64,000 nt of DNA. Source: Porphyra umbilicalis (lineage: Eukaryota; Rhodophyta; Bangiophyceae; Bangiales; Bangiaceae). The stretch is from assembly GCA_002049455.2 (NCBI GenBank), contig KV918853.1, positions 1 through 64,000 on the forward strand, written 5' to 3'. Every line of letters begins with the position of its first letter. Position 1 is the first letter of the stretch. Below the pieces are notes generated by a model that saw only the letters and a list, made by a program, of their open reading frames with translations, ran no database searches and was not told the DNA's origin. Below, piece by piece: positions 41,508 to 51,940 of the stretch. The translations under genes and the position numbers were made by a program.

Positions 41508-43316
41508 ATGGCGTTTTTCCGCTCGCTGGTGGCCGCCACCGCCTTCATTGGGGCGGTGGCGGCCGCGGCGGACGGGTCGCCCGCCGCCGCTGCCGCCTCG
41601 GTCGCCGCGCCCGCGGCCGGCCGCCAGTTTACCAAAGGCGATGGCGACGGCCGTCGCCCCTTTTTCTTTAGGCCGTCGACCAAGCCGACGCCGTCGGCGA
41701 GCCCCAAGCCCAACGAGACGCCCATGTCGTGCTGGGGAGGCACCGGCTCTGGTGCCGCCCGCCGCTACTGCTGCTTGATGGCGAGGCCCTGCGGCGAGAC
41801 GTGCGACACCGTCACCAAGCGCAACGTCCCGGTCAAGCGGTGTGTGCTCAAGACGTGTGGCCGCCGTGTGCAGTGTGGCATGAAGGAAACGCCTGGGCCG
41901 GTGCGGACGCTCGAGCCCAGGCCGTACGTGACGTCAACGGCGCGCCCGACGGCGTCGCGGACGCCGGCCCCTACGGCGCGTCCGACCGCCACACCGACCG
42001 CTCGGCCGACGGCCACACGGACGGCGGCGCCGACGGCGCGTCCGACCCCCACACGGACGGCGCGTCCGACCCCCACGCGGACGGCGCGTCCGACCCCCAC
42101 GCGGACGGCGCGTCCGACCCCCACGCGGACGGCGCGTCCGACCCCCACGCGGACGGCGCGTCCGACCGCGAGTCCGACCGCCACACCGACGGCGCGTCCG
42201 ACCGCCACGCGGACGGCTGCCCCGACGGCCTCACCGTCTCCCTCTCCGACCGCTGCCTGGACGTTTGGTGACGGCTGGGGGCGGTGCACGGCGGCCAACT
42301 CGCGCGTCCGCAAGGAAATTCGCGACCTGAGCGCCACCGAGCGCACGGCGTTCACGACGGCCCTCCGCACGTTTTACGACTCGGGCGCGTTTGACAATTT
42401 TACAACGATCCACTCGGCCAACGCGGCGGAGGCGCATGGCGGGTCGGCGTTCCTCCCGTGGCATCGGTACTTCCTCATCGAATTGGAGGATGCGCTCCGC
42501 TCCATCGACCCGTCCGTGGTGCTGCCGTACTGGGACTGGTCGCTGGACGCGGCGGATCCAGCGGTGTCCCCAGTGTGGTCGACCAACCTCCTCGGCGGCG
42601 CGACGCCGGGCGCGTGCATCCCCGACGGGCCCTTTGCCAACCTCCAAGCGGCGCAGCCAACACCACACTGCGTGCGGCGGGGCTTCACCGCGCGGACGAC
42701 CAACGGCATGGCGGGCGTGCGGTTTGAGGAGCCGTCGGTCATTGACCAGTTGACCGGCCCAACAACGTCCTTTGTCGACTTTGTGGAGGGGTGGGAGTTT
42801 GCGCACGGCGGCCCTCACGTCGCCATTGGCGGGGCGGACCTCAGCTCGAACTTTGGCGACATGTTTTTCATCTCGCAGAGCCCGCAAGACCCGGCCTTCT
42901 TCCTCCACCACGCGTACGTCGACAAGGTGTGGGCGGACCGGCAGGCGCGCAACAGCCCGACCGACTATGCCGGCACGCAAAACGGGCGGACCGTTGCCGC
43001 GAGTGACAACGTGCCACCGTTTGGGCAGCCCGTGTCGCTCACCTTCTCGGTGCCGTGCGTGTCGTACGCGTCGCCGCGGACGCGGCGGACGATGCGGTCT
43101 GGGCGCCGCGTCGCCCGCGCGACCGCGGAACTGGCGGTGGCTACCGAGGGGACATCCAAGCTATCGCCAATGGAGCAGTTTGCGCGCGCCAGCGGTGTGT
43201 CGGAGGCGCGTATCGAGGCGGCCAAGGCGGTGCTCGTCGCCGCCGATGTGTCGGCGACGCAACAGGGGCTGTCCCTTGCGGCGGCCTCACTGACGGCAGA
43301 CGCGGCCAGCACTTGA
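41508..43316 (+). CDS. Secreted tyrosinase (type-3 copper oxidase)
   Basis: Predicted copper enzyme that oxidises phenols to quinones, probably extracellular or in the secretory pathway. Residues 1-22 form a signal peptide (AFFRSLVAATAFIGAVAAA). A Cys-rich segment follows (about 72-125; CCLMARPCGETCDT, CVLKTCGRRVQC), then a Thr/Pro/Arg/Ala linker with an 8-residue repeat (TPTRTARP, about 140-245). In the catalytic domain CuA ligands are His302, His310 and His319 (IHSANAAEAHGGSAFLPWHR); CuB has His433 and His437 (FAHGGPHVAIGG) and the HH pair 467-468 (FFLHHAYVDKVW). PYWDWSLDA is also diagnostic. The C-terminal tail of about 100 residues is Ala/Ser-rich and might be a removable extension. Intact, no intron. 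Confidence 0.95.
   Translation: MAFFRSLVAATAFIGAVAAAADGSPAAAAASVAAPAAGRQFTKGDGDGRRPFFFRPSTKPTPSASPKPNETPMSCWGGTGSGAARRYCCLMARPCGETCDTVTKRNVPVKRCVLKTCGRRVQCGMKETPGPVRTLEPRPYVTSTARPTASRTPAPTARPTATPTARPTATRTAAPTARPTPTRTARPTPTRTARPTPTRTARPTPTRTARPTPTRTARPTASPTATPTARPTATRTAAPTASPSPSPTAAWTFGDGWGRCTAANSRVRKEIRDLSATERTAFTTALRTFYDSGAFDNFTTIHSANAAEAHGGSAFLPWHRYFLIELEDALRSIDPSVVLPYWDWSLDAADPAVSPVWSTNLLGGATPGACIPDGPFANLQAAQPTPHCVRRGFTARTTNGMAGVRFEEPSVIDQLTGPTTSFVDFVEGWEFAHGGPHVAIGGADLSSNFGDMFFISQSPQDPAFFLHHAYVDKVWADRQARNSPTDYAGTQNGRTVAASDNVPPFGQPVSLTFSVPCVSYASPRTRRTMRSGRRVARATAELAVATEGTSKLSPMEQFARASGVSEARIEAAKAVLVAADVSATQQGLSLAAASLTADAAST
42037..42170. repeat. 24-bp coding minisatellite in tyrosinase linker
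   Basis: GCGCGTCCGACCCCCACGCGGACG repeats about five times in frame, coding for the TPTRTARP linker repeat; diverged copies extend on both sides. Confidence 0.9.
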
Positions 43317-44211
43317 TCGCCCGCGCACTGACCGGCTGGATCGGCCACCCGTCACCATTGACGTGGCCGCCGGCGTCGACCGTTTGGCTGTTGGGCGCGT
43401 TGCGAGGGGGGGTCGGGCGGAGCGCCACGGCCAGACGCAGGGCCTCCCTGCCATAGCAACCTTTTTGAGAACCGGATCGGAACAGGGGGCGTTTTTTATG
43501 CATGCGTGTAGCGAGGGGGTGGAGTACGTTTACGTAGATGGGTAGATGACAAGCAGAAAGACCTCTACCCCAACTTTTGCGCGCCACAGTGAGCCCAGTC
43601 CGTGAACATACTGGGAGTGTACGCAATCATGGAGAGTGTGACAAATCACGGGGCCCCCTTACAGCGGCGATTCCGATGTGTTCGAGCGAGATTTCGTGGA
43701 CTTGGGACTGAACGGAGCGCTTCAACAGGCTCTTTACAAGAAATAAAAGAGACAAAAGTCACCATGAGCGTCGCTGATTCGGCGTTGTCAAGAGCTCATG
43801 AGACTGCCTGACGTCTCCCGCTGCGGTTGCACTCGGTTCTGCGTCGCACTCATCCGTATTGCGTGCTCCACGGACACAGACGTACTGTTCATGTGACTGC
43901 ATGAGCACGCCGACGTCCTTCTGTCTCGTTCTCAACACGACAGAAGCCAGCCTCCCCAGGCGGTCGGCTGGCCCCAGTTCAGAGGAGAGACAGACGTGCC
44001 TCCTGTTCCTCTGAGGCCCGACTGCTGGAGTCCAGTTGGCTCGACAAGGCGCAGGTGGAACCCCATGTCATCCGCCGTTGTGGCCACGACCGTCGTCTCC
44101 GCTCCAGCGAGTGCCGCAGTTTTCCTTCCTTTCCCTCCCCTCCCTTGCCTCCTTTACTTCCCCACCCACCTGCGTGAGGCGCACACTCGTTGCCCTGTGC
44201 TGTTGGACACC
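43317..44211. other. Intergenic
   Basis: Mixed-composition DNA. Small ORFs only, none convincing. Confidence 0.4.
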
Positions 44212-44496
44212 ATGGCTCCAGGCGGCCAGCACACTGAAGGCCGTGGGCAGCCCGTCATGGCCCAGCCTACCCGTGGTCTCACCAAAGACCAGGAGGTACT
44301 GCTGGACAGCTGGCTACCTCTACTGCGCGCTCGTGAGATGGCGGTGAGACAGGCGGCGCGACAGCTGGGCTGCTCTGAGGGCCTCGTCGCGCGCGCTCGG
44401 GACGGATCCGCCGAGGCGGGGTCCGCCGGTCTGTCGGCGGAGCCACTCTCAGCGCCGGCCGAAAGGGCCAATAAGAAGCCTAGAATCGCCGTCTGA
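44212..44496 (+). CDS. Small helix-turn-helix-like protein
   Basis: A 94-aa frame with a strong start (CACCATGG). The centre (residues about 29-63) reads TKDQEVLLDSWLPLLRAREM then AVRQAARQLGCSEGLVARAR, which fits a helix-turn-helix with Gly-Cys-Ser at the turn. The C-terminus ends in KKPRIAV, a short basic nuclear-signal-like tail. DNA-binding domains of this size occur in transposase N-termini and in small regulators; I cannot place it in a family. Standing alone it may be a domesticated or truncated transposase fragment. Confidence 0.5.
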   Translation: MAPGGQHTEGRGQPVMAQPTRGLTKDQEVLLDSWLPLLRAREMAVRQAARQLGCSEGLVARARDGSAEAGSAGLSAEPLSAPAERANKKPRIAV

Positions 44497-45541
44497 CAGT
44501 CGTCATGAAAACAACCGATTGTGCTTCCTCAGATAGCAAGACGCGAGAGGGACATCGACGGCCGCGACACGACTGTGCCTTGTTGTTTTTTGCTACCTCT
44601 TTCACAGATGAACAAGCAACTCAGGGGCATTCTCCCGATGTTTTTTTTTCTTGCGTGGCGCTTGTTGGCGCTTCTCTACTGCCAGATAGCTCCTCAAAAG
44701 CATGCAGGATTTGAGCCATCCCCAGTAGCCTGCGTAGCTGCAGCGGCCGCCGCCGCCGTCGCCGCTGCCGCCGCCGTCACGCCTGGCGGCATCCCCCATG
44801 AGGGGGGCTTGCACACGGCGTCGGCGGGTTGCAGAGCCCCACCCCACGCCGTTGCGCAGCAGCAGCGCCGTGGCGGCCACCGACCGCCCGGTGGCGGCGA
44901 GGACCCCCGATACGGCCCCGCCGGCCGCAGGGGCGGGTGGCCCCCCCTCCCCCGCCGTGGCGGTCGTCCAAGCGCGGTGTGGCCGTCGAGCACCGCCCCA
45001 CCAACCGACGCGGCGCGTCGGCGCCGCGGGAACGGCGTCCCCCCCGTGCGGGTCACGCGCGACCGACGCTGCGGCGCGGCGGGTGCGGCCGCCCGCGGCT
45101 CGACGGCAGCGGGCTGATGGGTGGGGGGGCGGCACGCACGCAGCTGCCGCCGCGGGTGGTCGCGCGTGTGGGGGCGCAACGGGCAGACGCGCCGCCGGCA
45201 CCGCGCTGTCGGCCACCGCGGCTCGGGTGGTGGCGGGGCGGCTGGGCGGGGGGGTGGCGTCAAAAAGGGACACACAAGGGCTGAGGGTGGGGCGGACGGG
45301 CCGCGCAAGGTGCGATTGCGGATCAGGGCTTGGCCCGCTAGTAGAGAGACAAATGCACACGTTGACAAAACGAAAAAAGCCGCGGTGGTCCCCGCCATCG
45401 CGGGGCCGGCCGACTGCGCTCGCTAGTCGAGCACGCAGCGAGCGGCACAAAGACGGGCGGATGCAAAGTAGCGCAGGGGCGCAAACATCGAGCGGGGGTG
45501 TGCGAGATCAGTCGCGCGGCGCCCCTCCGGCGCGGTAGTCG
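44497..45541. other. Low-complexity GC-rich DNA between genes
   Basis: Long frames exist on both strands (for example plus 44798-45538) with Ala/Arg/Pro composition and no motif. I call no gene. Confidence 0.45.
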
Positions 45542-46072
45542 TTACGCCACCGGTCCCGCCGCCGCTGGGTCTGCCGTGCTCCCCGCCTCCACGTCTGAGA
45601 ACTCGGCAGGGCAGCCCGTCTCCGCCGCCGCTGCCGCCGCTGTCGGCACCAGCTGCCTCGCGGTGACGACATCGACCGCCGTTACTACCGCCACGCCCGA
45701 AAGGATGATCGTGAGCACGATCCGCAGCGCGAGGAAGACATCTGAGGAGGCCTCGTCAGTATCCAGCGAGTCTAGGTCGCTATCGGGAAACCAAAGCATG
45801 ATGACCGCTGCAAAGATGATCGCCGCCAGAAGGCTGCCGACACTTGCATAGATGATGTACCAGACACAGACGGCACGGCGTGTGACGTTGCGGCTGGGGG
45901 AGGACGCCACCCATAGGCCGACACCGGCGACAACGATGGCTCCGTAGGCGGCAACTGTGATGAGGGATATCGGTTCCCAGGTGAGGATGACGGCGACGAT
46001 TGAGAGGATAAAAAGAACAATGTGAACAATGGCGACAATCTTGTGCAAGACGAATGCGGCCGCGGCGGCCAT
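45542..46072 (-). CDS. Four-TM small membrane protein
   Basis: 176 aa from the ATG at 46072. Four hydrophobic segments lie near residues 8-31 (VLHKIVAIVHIVLFILSIVA), 34-56, 66-93 (VWYIIYASVGSLLAAIIFAA) and 108-134, with short loops: a basic loop (SPSRNVTRRA) and an acidic one (DSDLDSLDTDEASSD). The tail is Ala/Glu/Pro-rich. The topology recalls tetraspan/MARVEL-like proteins but I see no signature. An upstream in-frame extension to 46378 is Pro/Ser/Thr-rich and probably 5' leader. Confidence 0.7.
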   Translation of the reverse strand: MAAAAAFVLHKIVAIVHIVLFILSIVAVILTWEPISLITVAAYGAIVVAGVGLWVASSPSRNVTRRAVCVWYIIYASVGSLLAAIIFAAVIMLWFPDSDLDSLDTDEASSDVFLALRIVLTIILSGVAVVTAVDVVTARQLVPTAAAAAAETGCPAEFSDVEAGSTADPAAAGPVA

Positions 46073-46666
46073 CGTCAAATGTGGCGAGGCCCCGGGGGCG
46101 AGGGTGGGGACAAATGAAGGTGGTGTATGTGTTGGGCAGAGGGAGGGTGTAACAAGGAGAGCGGTAGGTGGAGGGGAGAGGGGCAGGCGATGGAGCAAGT
46201 CGGAAAGCAACAGCCTCGCGATGGGCGGTGGAAGTGATGGAGAGGATGTGGAACGAATGCGCGGCGTGCAGAACACGGCGAGGCGCTGATCGGCGACGGG
46301 CTTTGCTTGGTATTGCAGGTCCCCGAAGCCGCTGGCGGCACACGCCGCGGCCCGTGTGCCGCCTGTGCAGCGTCGCATCCAGCTGCAATAATCCAGTCAG
46401 CGCGAAACGCATAACGCGAGGGGGGAGCCATGGATGCCCGCGTCAGGCAGCAACGGATGCGCAGTTCGTGGCCGCCACCAAGCACTTTGTGACCATGCGG
46501 ACCGTGGGAGGACGCTACGCTGTTTCCGGAAAACACCGCGATGCGTTGAATGGGTGTACAACCTCGTCGTACAACCTCGTCGCAAGGCACCTCGTTCATG
46601 GTTGCCAAGTGGGGTGCCAGTGATTGGACGACGGTGCTGACCTTGCAGTGCCCCGCTGTATCCCTT
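46073..46666. other. Intergenic, left edge of macrosatellite
   Basis: No gene. The boundary with the repeat array is near 46640-46667. Confidence 0.4.
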
Positions 46667-48070
46667 TATATAAGGCGCGCGGTGGGCCACATGTCTGTAT
46701 GTATGTCTGTATCTCTGTGCAGCCCACCAATGGGATGTCCGCGATCGGGTTTCGCACAGGGGCTACATTGCCAAACAAATAGATTGCACGAACGCCCAGA
46801 TTTTCAGCGCATTCCGACCACAAACATTCTAAGGACCTGCCTGCACGCCCGGATCAAATACATCCCAGTGGGATGGCCGCGATCGGGTTTCGCACAGGGG
46901 CTACATTGGCAAACAAATGGATTGCGCGACGGCCCAAATTTTCAGCGCATTCCGACCACAAACATTCTAAGGACCTGCGTGCACGCCCGGATCAACTCCA
47001 TCCAGAACCGCGAGCGGCGCAGCGCGAGGCCGTCGAATTGATCCCCTGACTTACAGTTTCCCGATTTGGAATGAACAGAGGTTTTTGGGGACGGCCAAGA
47101 TTTTTGGCGAGCGGTGCAGCGCGAGGCCGTCGAAGTAAACGCGTGACTTGCCGTCCGCCAAGTTGGTGCAGTCAGAGGATTTTTGGGAACGCCCAGAGTT
47201 TCGGCGAGCGGCGCAGCGCGAGGGCGTCTTCACACCGGCTGCTGGGTGGCGGGGTGAGGGGGCCGCCGGGTGGCGGGGCGGGGGGGTCCGGGGGGGAGGG
47301 CCGCCTCCCCCCGGCCGCCGGGTGGCGAGGTGGGGGGGGTCCGGGGGGGAGGGCCGCCTCCCCCCCGGCCGCCGGGTGGCGAGGTGGGGGGGGTCCGGGG
47401 GGGAGGGCCAGCTCGCCCCCGGCCGCCGGGTGGCGGGGTGGGGGGGGTCCGGGGGCGAGGGCCGCCTCGCCCCCGGCCGCCGGGTGGCGGGATGGGGGGG
47501 TCCGGGGGGAGGGCCGCCTCCCCCCCGGCCGCCGGGTGGCGGGTGGGGGAGGTCCGGGGGGGAGGGCCGCCTCGCCCCCGGCCGCCGGGTGGCGGGGTGG
47601 GGGGGGTCCGGGGGGGAGGGCCGCCTCGCCCCCGGCCGCCGGGTGGCGGGATGGGGGGGTCCGGGGGGGAGGGCCGCCTCCCCCCCGGCCGCCGGGTGGC
47701 GGGTGCGGGGGGTCCGGCGGCATGGGCCGCCCCTCCCCCTGGAATATAAGGCCGCGCCACAATCATCTATTCTCAGAACGGAGAACGAATTATTCTCTCT
47801 CTGGAAAAGTAGCCGATTCTATTGGCCTGGAGGCACTTTTTCTCTTTCTTCGGTGCTCTGTATCTCCGGAACGGCTGCCCTACGGACAAATCTGAGCAGC
47901 GCAAACGGGGGATGGGGGGAGGCATGGGCAAATGTTTGCAAGCTATTGAATGAGCTGGGTCGCGTAGTCGTCTGGCGATTTCATGAAAACGCGTCTGTGG
48001 GGCATGTGAGAGCATGCGCCTCGATTTACTGTGGGCTCTCAGAGCCCGCGCGGGTCCTACCTAGTCCCTC
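46667..48070 (+). repeat. Macrosatellite unit 1
   Basis: Two clear 135-bp sub-repeats (about 46740 and 46874) and about eight copies of the G-rich minisatellite (47250-47720). Second box AATATAAG at 47743. Confidence 0.9.
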
Positions 48071-49490
48071 TATATAAAGCCCGCGGTGGGCCACATGTGT
48101 GTCCGTTATTCGCGTTTCGGAACCAGCCAGTCGCAACGCCGCGCGCGGCCTCGGAACTACATTCGCGAGATGACCCAGATTTTAAGGGCATTGCACGGCC
48201 AACCATTCTAAGGACCGGGATCCAGCGCCCGGATCAATTCCTGACGGCAAGCAGCGCAGCGCGAGGGCCTCGGTCCGAACCCCAGCGCTACGGCGAGCAG
48301 CGCAGCGCGAGGGCGTCGGCATGCACCCAGCGCTACGGCGAGCAGCGCAGCGCGAGGGCGTCGGTCCGAACACCAGCGCTCCCGCGAGCGGCGCAGCGCG
48401 AGCGCGCCTTCCCACCGGCTGCTGGGTGGCGGGGTGGGGGAGCCGCCAGGTGGCGGGGTGGGGGGGTCCGGGGGGGAGGGCCGCCTCCCCCCCGGCCGCC
48501 GGGTTGCGGGGTGGGGGGCGGCGGGGGCGGAGCAGCACGAGGGCGTCGGTCCGAACGCCAGCGCGAGCGGTGCAGCGCGAGGGCGTCGGTCCAAACGCCA
48601 GCGCTACCGCGAGCGGCGCAGCGCGAGGGCGTCGAGCCGAACGCCAGCGCATCCTCGAGCGGCGCAGCGCGAGCTGCCCTCCTCACCTTCCCACCGGCTG
48701 CTGGGTGGTGGGGTGGGGGGGCCGCCGGGTGGCGGGGTGGGGGGGTCCGGGGGGGAGGGCCGCCTCCCCCCCGGCCGCCGGGTGGCGGGGTGGGGGGGTC
48801 CGGGGGGGAGGGCCGCCTCCCCCCCGGCCGCCGGGTGGCGGGGTGGGGGGGGTCCGGGGGGGAGGGCCGCCTCCCCCCCGGCCGCCGGGTGGCGGGGTGG
48901 GGGGGTCCGGGGGGGAGGGCCGCCTCCCCCCCGGCCGCCGGGTGGCGGGGTAGGGGGGGTCCGGGGGGGAGGGCCTCCTCCCCCCCGGCGTCTATGTACG
49001 CGCCACCATCATCCATCCTCAGAACAGAGAACAAATTATTCTCTCTCTGGAAAAGGAGCCGATTCTGACAGCGGGTGGCGGGGATGGGAGGGGGGGGGCG
49101 GAGTGGAAGCAGAGAAGACTGCCGACACTGTTGCTGGCGTGGCCTCTCAGAGCCATCAGAAGTCCTCGCCACAATCATCTGTCCTCAGAACACAGAACAA
49201 ATTATTCTCTCTCTTGAAAAGTGGCCGATTCCGACAGCCTGGACGCACTTTTGCTCTTTCTTCGACTCTCTGTATCTCCGGAACGGCTGCTCTACGGACA
49301 AATCTGAGCAGCGCAAACGGGGGAAGGGGGGGGGCATGGGCAAAGGTTTGCAAGCTATCGATTGAGCTGGGTCCCGTAGTCGTTCGGCCATTGTAAAAAA
49401 ACGCGTCTGTGAAGAGATACAACCTTGATGACAATGTTGATGGACAGGATTTGCGGGCGCCAGGGGCCCGCTGGTACCGACTAGTCCCTT
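48071..49490 (+). repeat. Macrosatellite unit 2 (diverged)
   Basis: The 5' part differs (GTGTGTCCGTTATTCGCG) and only one 135-bp sub-repeat is recognisable. Extra copies of GCGCAGCGCGAGGGCGTCGG follow. Its 3' half contains a partly duplicated TTATTCTCTCTCTGGAAAAG block (49032 and 49199). Confidence 0.85.
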
Positions 49491-49499
49491 TATATAAGG
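49491..49499 (+). promoter_or_regulatory. Conserved TATA-like box opening each macrosatellite unit
   Basis: TATATAAGG, preceded by CTAGTCCCTT and followed by GCGCGGTGGGCCAC, is kept in four of five units while nearby bases vary (unit 2 has TATATAAAG). That suggests a core promoter, but spacing alone cannot show transcription. Confidence 0.4.
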
Positions 49500-50910
49500 C
49501 GCGCGGTGGGCCACATGTCTGTATGTATGTCTGTATCTCTGTGCAGCCCACCAATGGGACGCCCGCGATCGGGTCGCGCACACGGGCTACATTGGCAAAC
49601 AAATGGATTGCGCGAACGCCCAGAGTTTCAGCGCATTCCGACCATAAACATTCTAAGGACCTGCATGCACGCCCGGATCAAGTACATCCCAGTGGGATGG
49701 CCGCGATCGGGTTTCGCACAGGGGCCATATTAGCAAACAAATTGATTGCGCGACGGCCCAGATTTTCAGCGCATTCCGACCACAAACATTCTAAGGACCT
49801 GCTTGAACGCCCGGATCAAATACATCCAGATCCGCGAGCGGCGCAGCGCGAGGCCGTCGAAATGAATGCCTTACAGTAAACAATCTTGGCGAACACGGCG
49901 AAATGTCGGGATGGCCCAGAGTTCAACCATGGCAAACAAATGGATTGCGCGAGCGCCCAGATTTTCAGCGCACGCCGACCACAAACATTCTAAGGACCTG
50001 CGTGCACGCCCGGATCAACTCCATCCAGAACCGCGAGCGGCGCAGCGCGAGGCCGTCGAATTGATCCCCTGACTTACAGTTTCCCAAATTGGAAAACAAA
50101 GAGGTTTTTGGGGACGGCCCAGATTTTCGGCGAGCGGCGCAGCGCGAGGCCGTCAAAGTAAACGCGTGACTTTCCGTCCGCCAAGTTGGTGCATTCAGAG
50201 GATTTTCGGGAACGCCCAGAGTTTCGGCGAGCGGCGCAGCGCGAGGGCGTCTTCACACCGGCTGCTGGGTGGCGGGGTGGGGGGGCCGCCGGGTGGCGGG
50301 GTGGGGGGGTCCGGGGGGGAGGGCCGCCTCACCCCCGGCCGCCGGGTGACGAGGTGGGGGGGGTGTGGCCGGGTGGAAGGGTCCGGGGGGGTTCCGGGGG
50401 GGAGGGCCGCCTCGCCCCCGGCCGCCGGGTGGCGGGGTGGGGGGGGTCCGCGGGGGTGGGCCGCCTCCGCCCCGGCCGCCGGGTGGCCGGTGGGGGGGGT
50501 CCGGGGTTGAGGAACGCCTCGCCCCCGGCCGCCGGGTGGTGGGTGGGGGGGGTCCGGGTGGGAGGGCCGCCCCTTCCCCTGGCATATAAGGCCGCGTTAC
50601 AATCATCTATCCTCAGAACGGAGAACGAATCATTCTTTCTCTGGAAAAGTAGGCGATTCTATCGGCCTGGAGGCACTTTTTCTCTTTCTTCGGCGCTCTG
50701 TATCTCCGGGACGGCTGCCCTACGGACAAATCTGAGCAGCGCAAATGGGGGAAGGGGGGAGGCATGGGCAAATGTTTGCAAGCTATTGAATGAGCTGGGT
50801 CGCGTAGTCGTCTGGCGATTTCATGAAAACGCGTCTGTGGGGCATGTGAGAAATACCGCCCAGATTTACAGTGGGCTCTCAGAGCCCGCGCGGGTCCTAC
50901 CTAGTCCCTT
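49491..50910 (+). repeat. Macrosatellite unit 3
   Basis: Three 135-bp-type sub-repeats (the third, from about 49880, is rearranged) and a shorter G-rich minisatellite. Second box CATATAAG at 50583. Confidence 0.88.
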
Positions 50911-51940
50911 TATATAAGGTGCGCGGTGGGCCACATGTCTGTATGTATGTCTGTATCTCTGTGCAGCCCACCAATGGGACGCCCGCGATCGGGTCGCGCA
51001 CATGGGCTACATTGGCAAACAAATGGATTGCGCGAACGCCCAGAATTTCAGCGCATTCCGACCATAAACATTCTAAGGACCGGCCTGCACGCCCGGGTCA
51101 AGTACATCCCAGTGGGATTGCGGCGATCGGATTTCGCACAGGGGCTACATTAGCAGACAAATGGATTGCGCTAGCGCCCAGATTTTGAGCGCATTCCGAG
51201 CACAAACATTCTAAGGACCTGCGTGCACGCCCGAATCAACTCCATCCAGAACCGCGAGCGGCGCAGCGCGAGGCCGTCGAATTGATACCCTGACTTACAG
51301 TTTCCCGAAGTGGAATAAACAGAGGTTTTTGGGGACGGTCCAGATTTTCGGCGAGCGGCGCGGCGCGAGGCCGTCGAAGTAAACGCGTGAGTTTGCGTCC
51401 GCCAAGTTAGTGCAATCAGAGGATTTTTGGAAACGCCCAAACTTTCGGCGATCGGCGCAGCGCGAGGGCGTCTTCACACCGGCTGCTGGGTGGCGGGGTG
51501 GGGGGGCCGCCGGGTGGCGGGGTGGGGGGGTCCGGGGGGGAGGGCCGCCTCGCCCCCGGCGGCCGGGTGGGGGGTGGGGGGGGTCCGGGGGGATGGGCCG
51601 CCCCTCCCCTGGCATATAAGGCCGCGCCACAATCATCTATTCTCAGAACTGAGAACAAATTATTCTCTCTCTCGAAAAGTAGCCGATTCTATCGGCCTGG
51701 AGGCACTTTTTCTCTTTCTTCAGCGCTCTGTATCTCCGGAACGGCTACCCTACGGACAAATCTGAGCAGCGCAAATGGGGCGACGGGGGAGGCATGGGCA
51801 AATGTTTGCAAGCTATTGAATGAGCTGGGTCGCGTAGTCGTCTGGCGATTTCATGAAAACGCGTCTGTGGGGCATGTGAGAGCATGCGCCTCGATTTACT
51901 GTGGGCTCTCAGAGCCCGCGCGGGTCCTACCTAGTCTATT
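50911..51940 (+). repeat. Macrosatellite unit 4 (short)
   Basis: The shortest unit; its G-rich minisatellite has only about two copies (51490-51600). Otherwise collinear with units 1 and 5. Second box CATATAAG at 51613. Confidence 0.88.

Noticed and set aside
47071..49396. Long Gly/Pro-rich ORFs in the macrosatellite
   Set aside because: They follow the G-rich minisatellite, occur in several frames and both strands, and are not conserved in phase between units.
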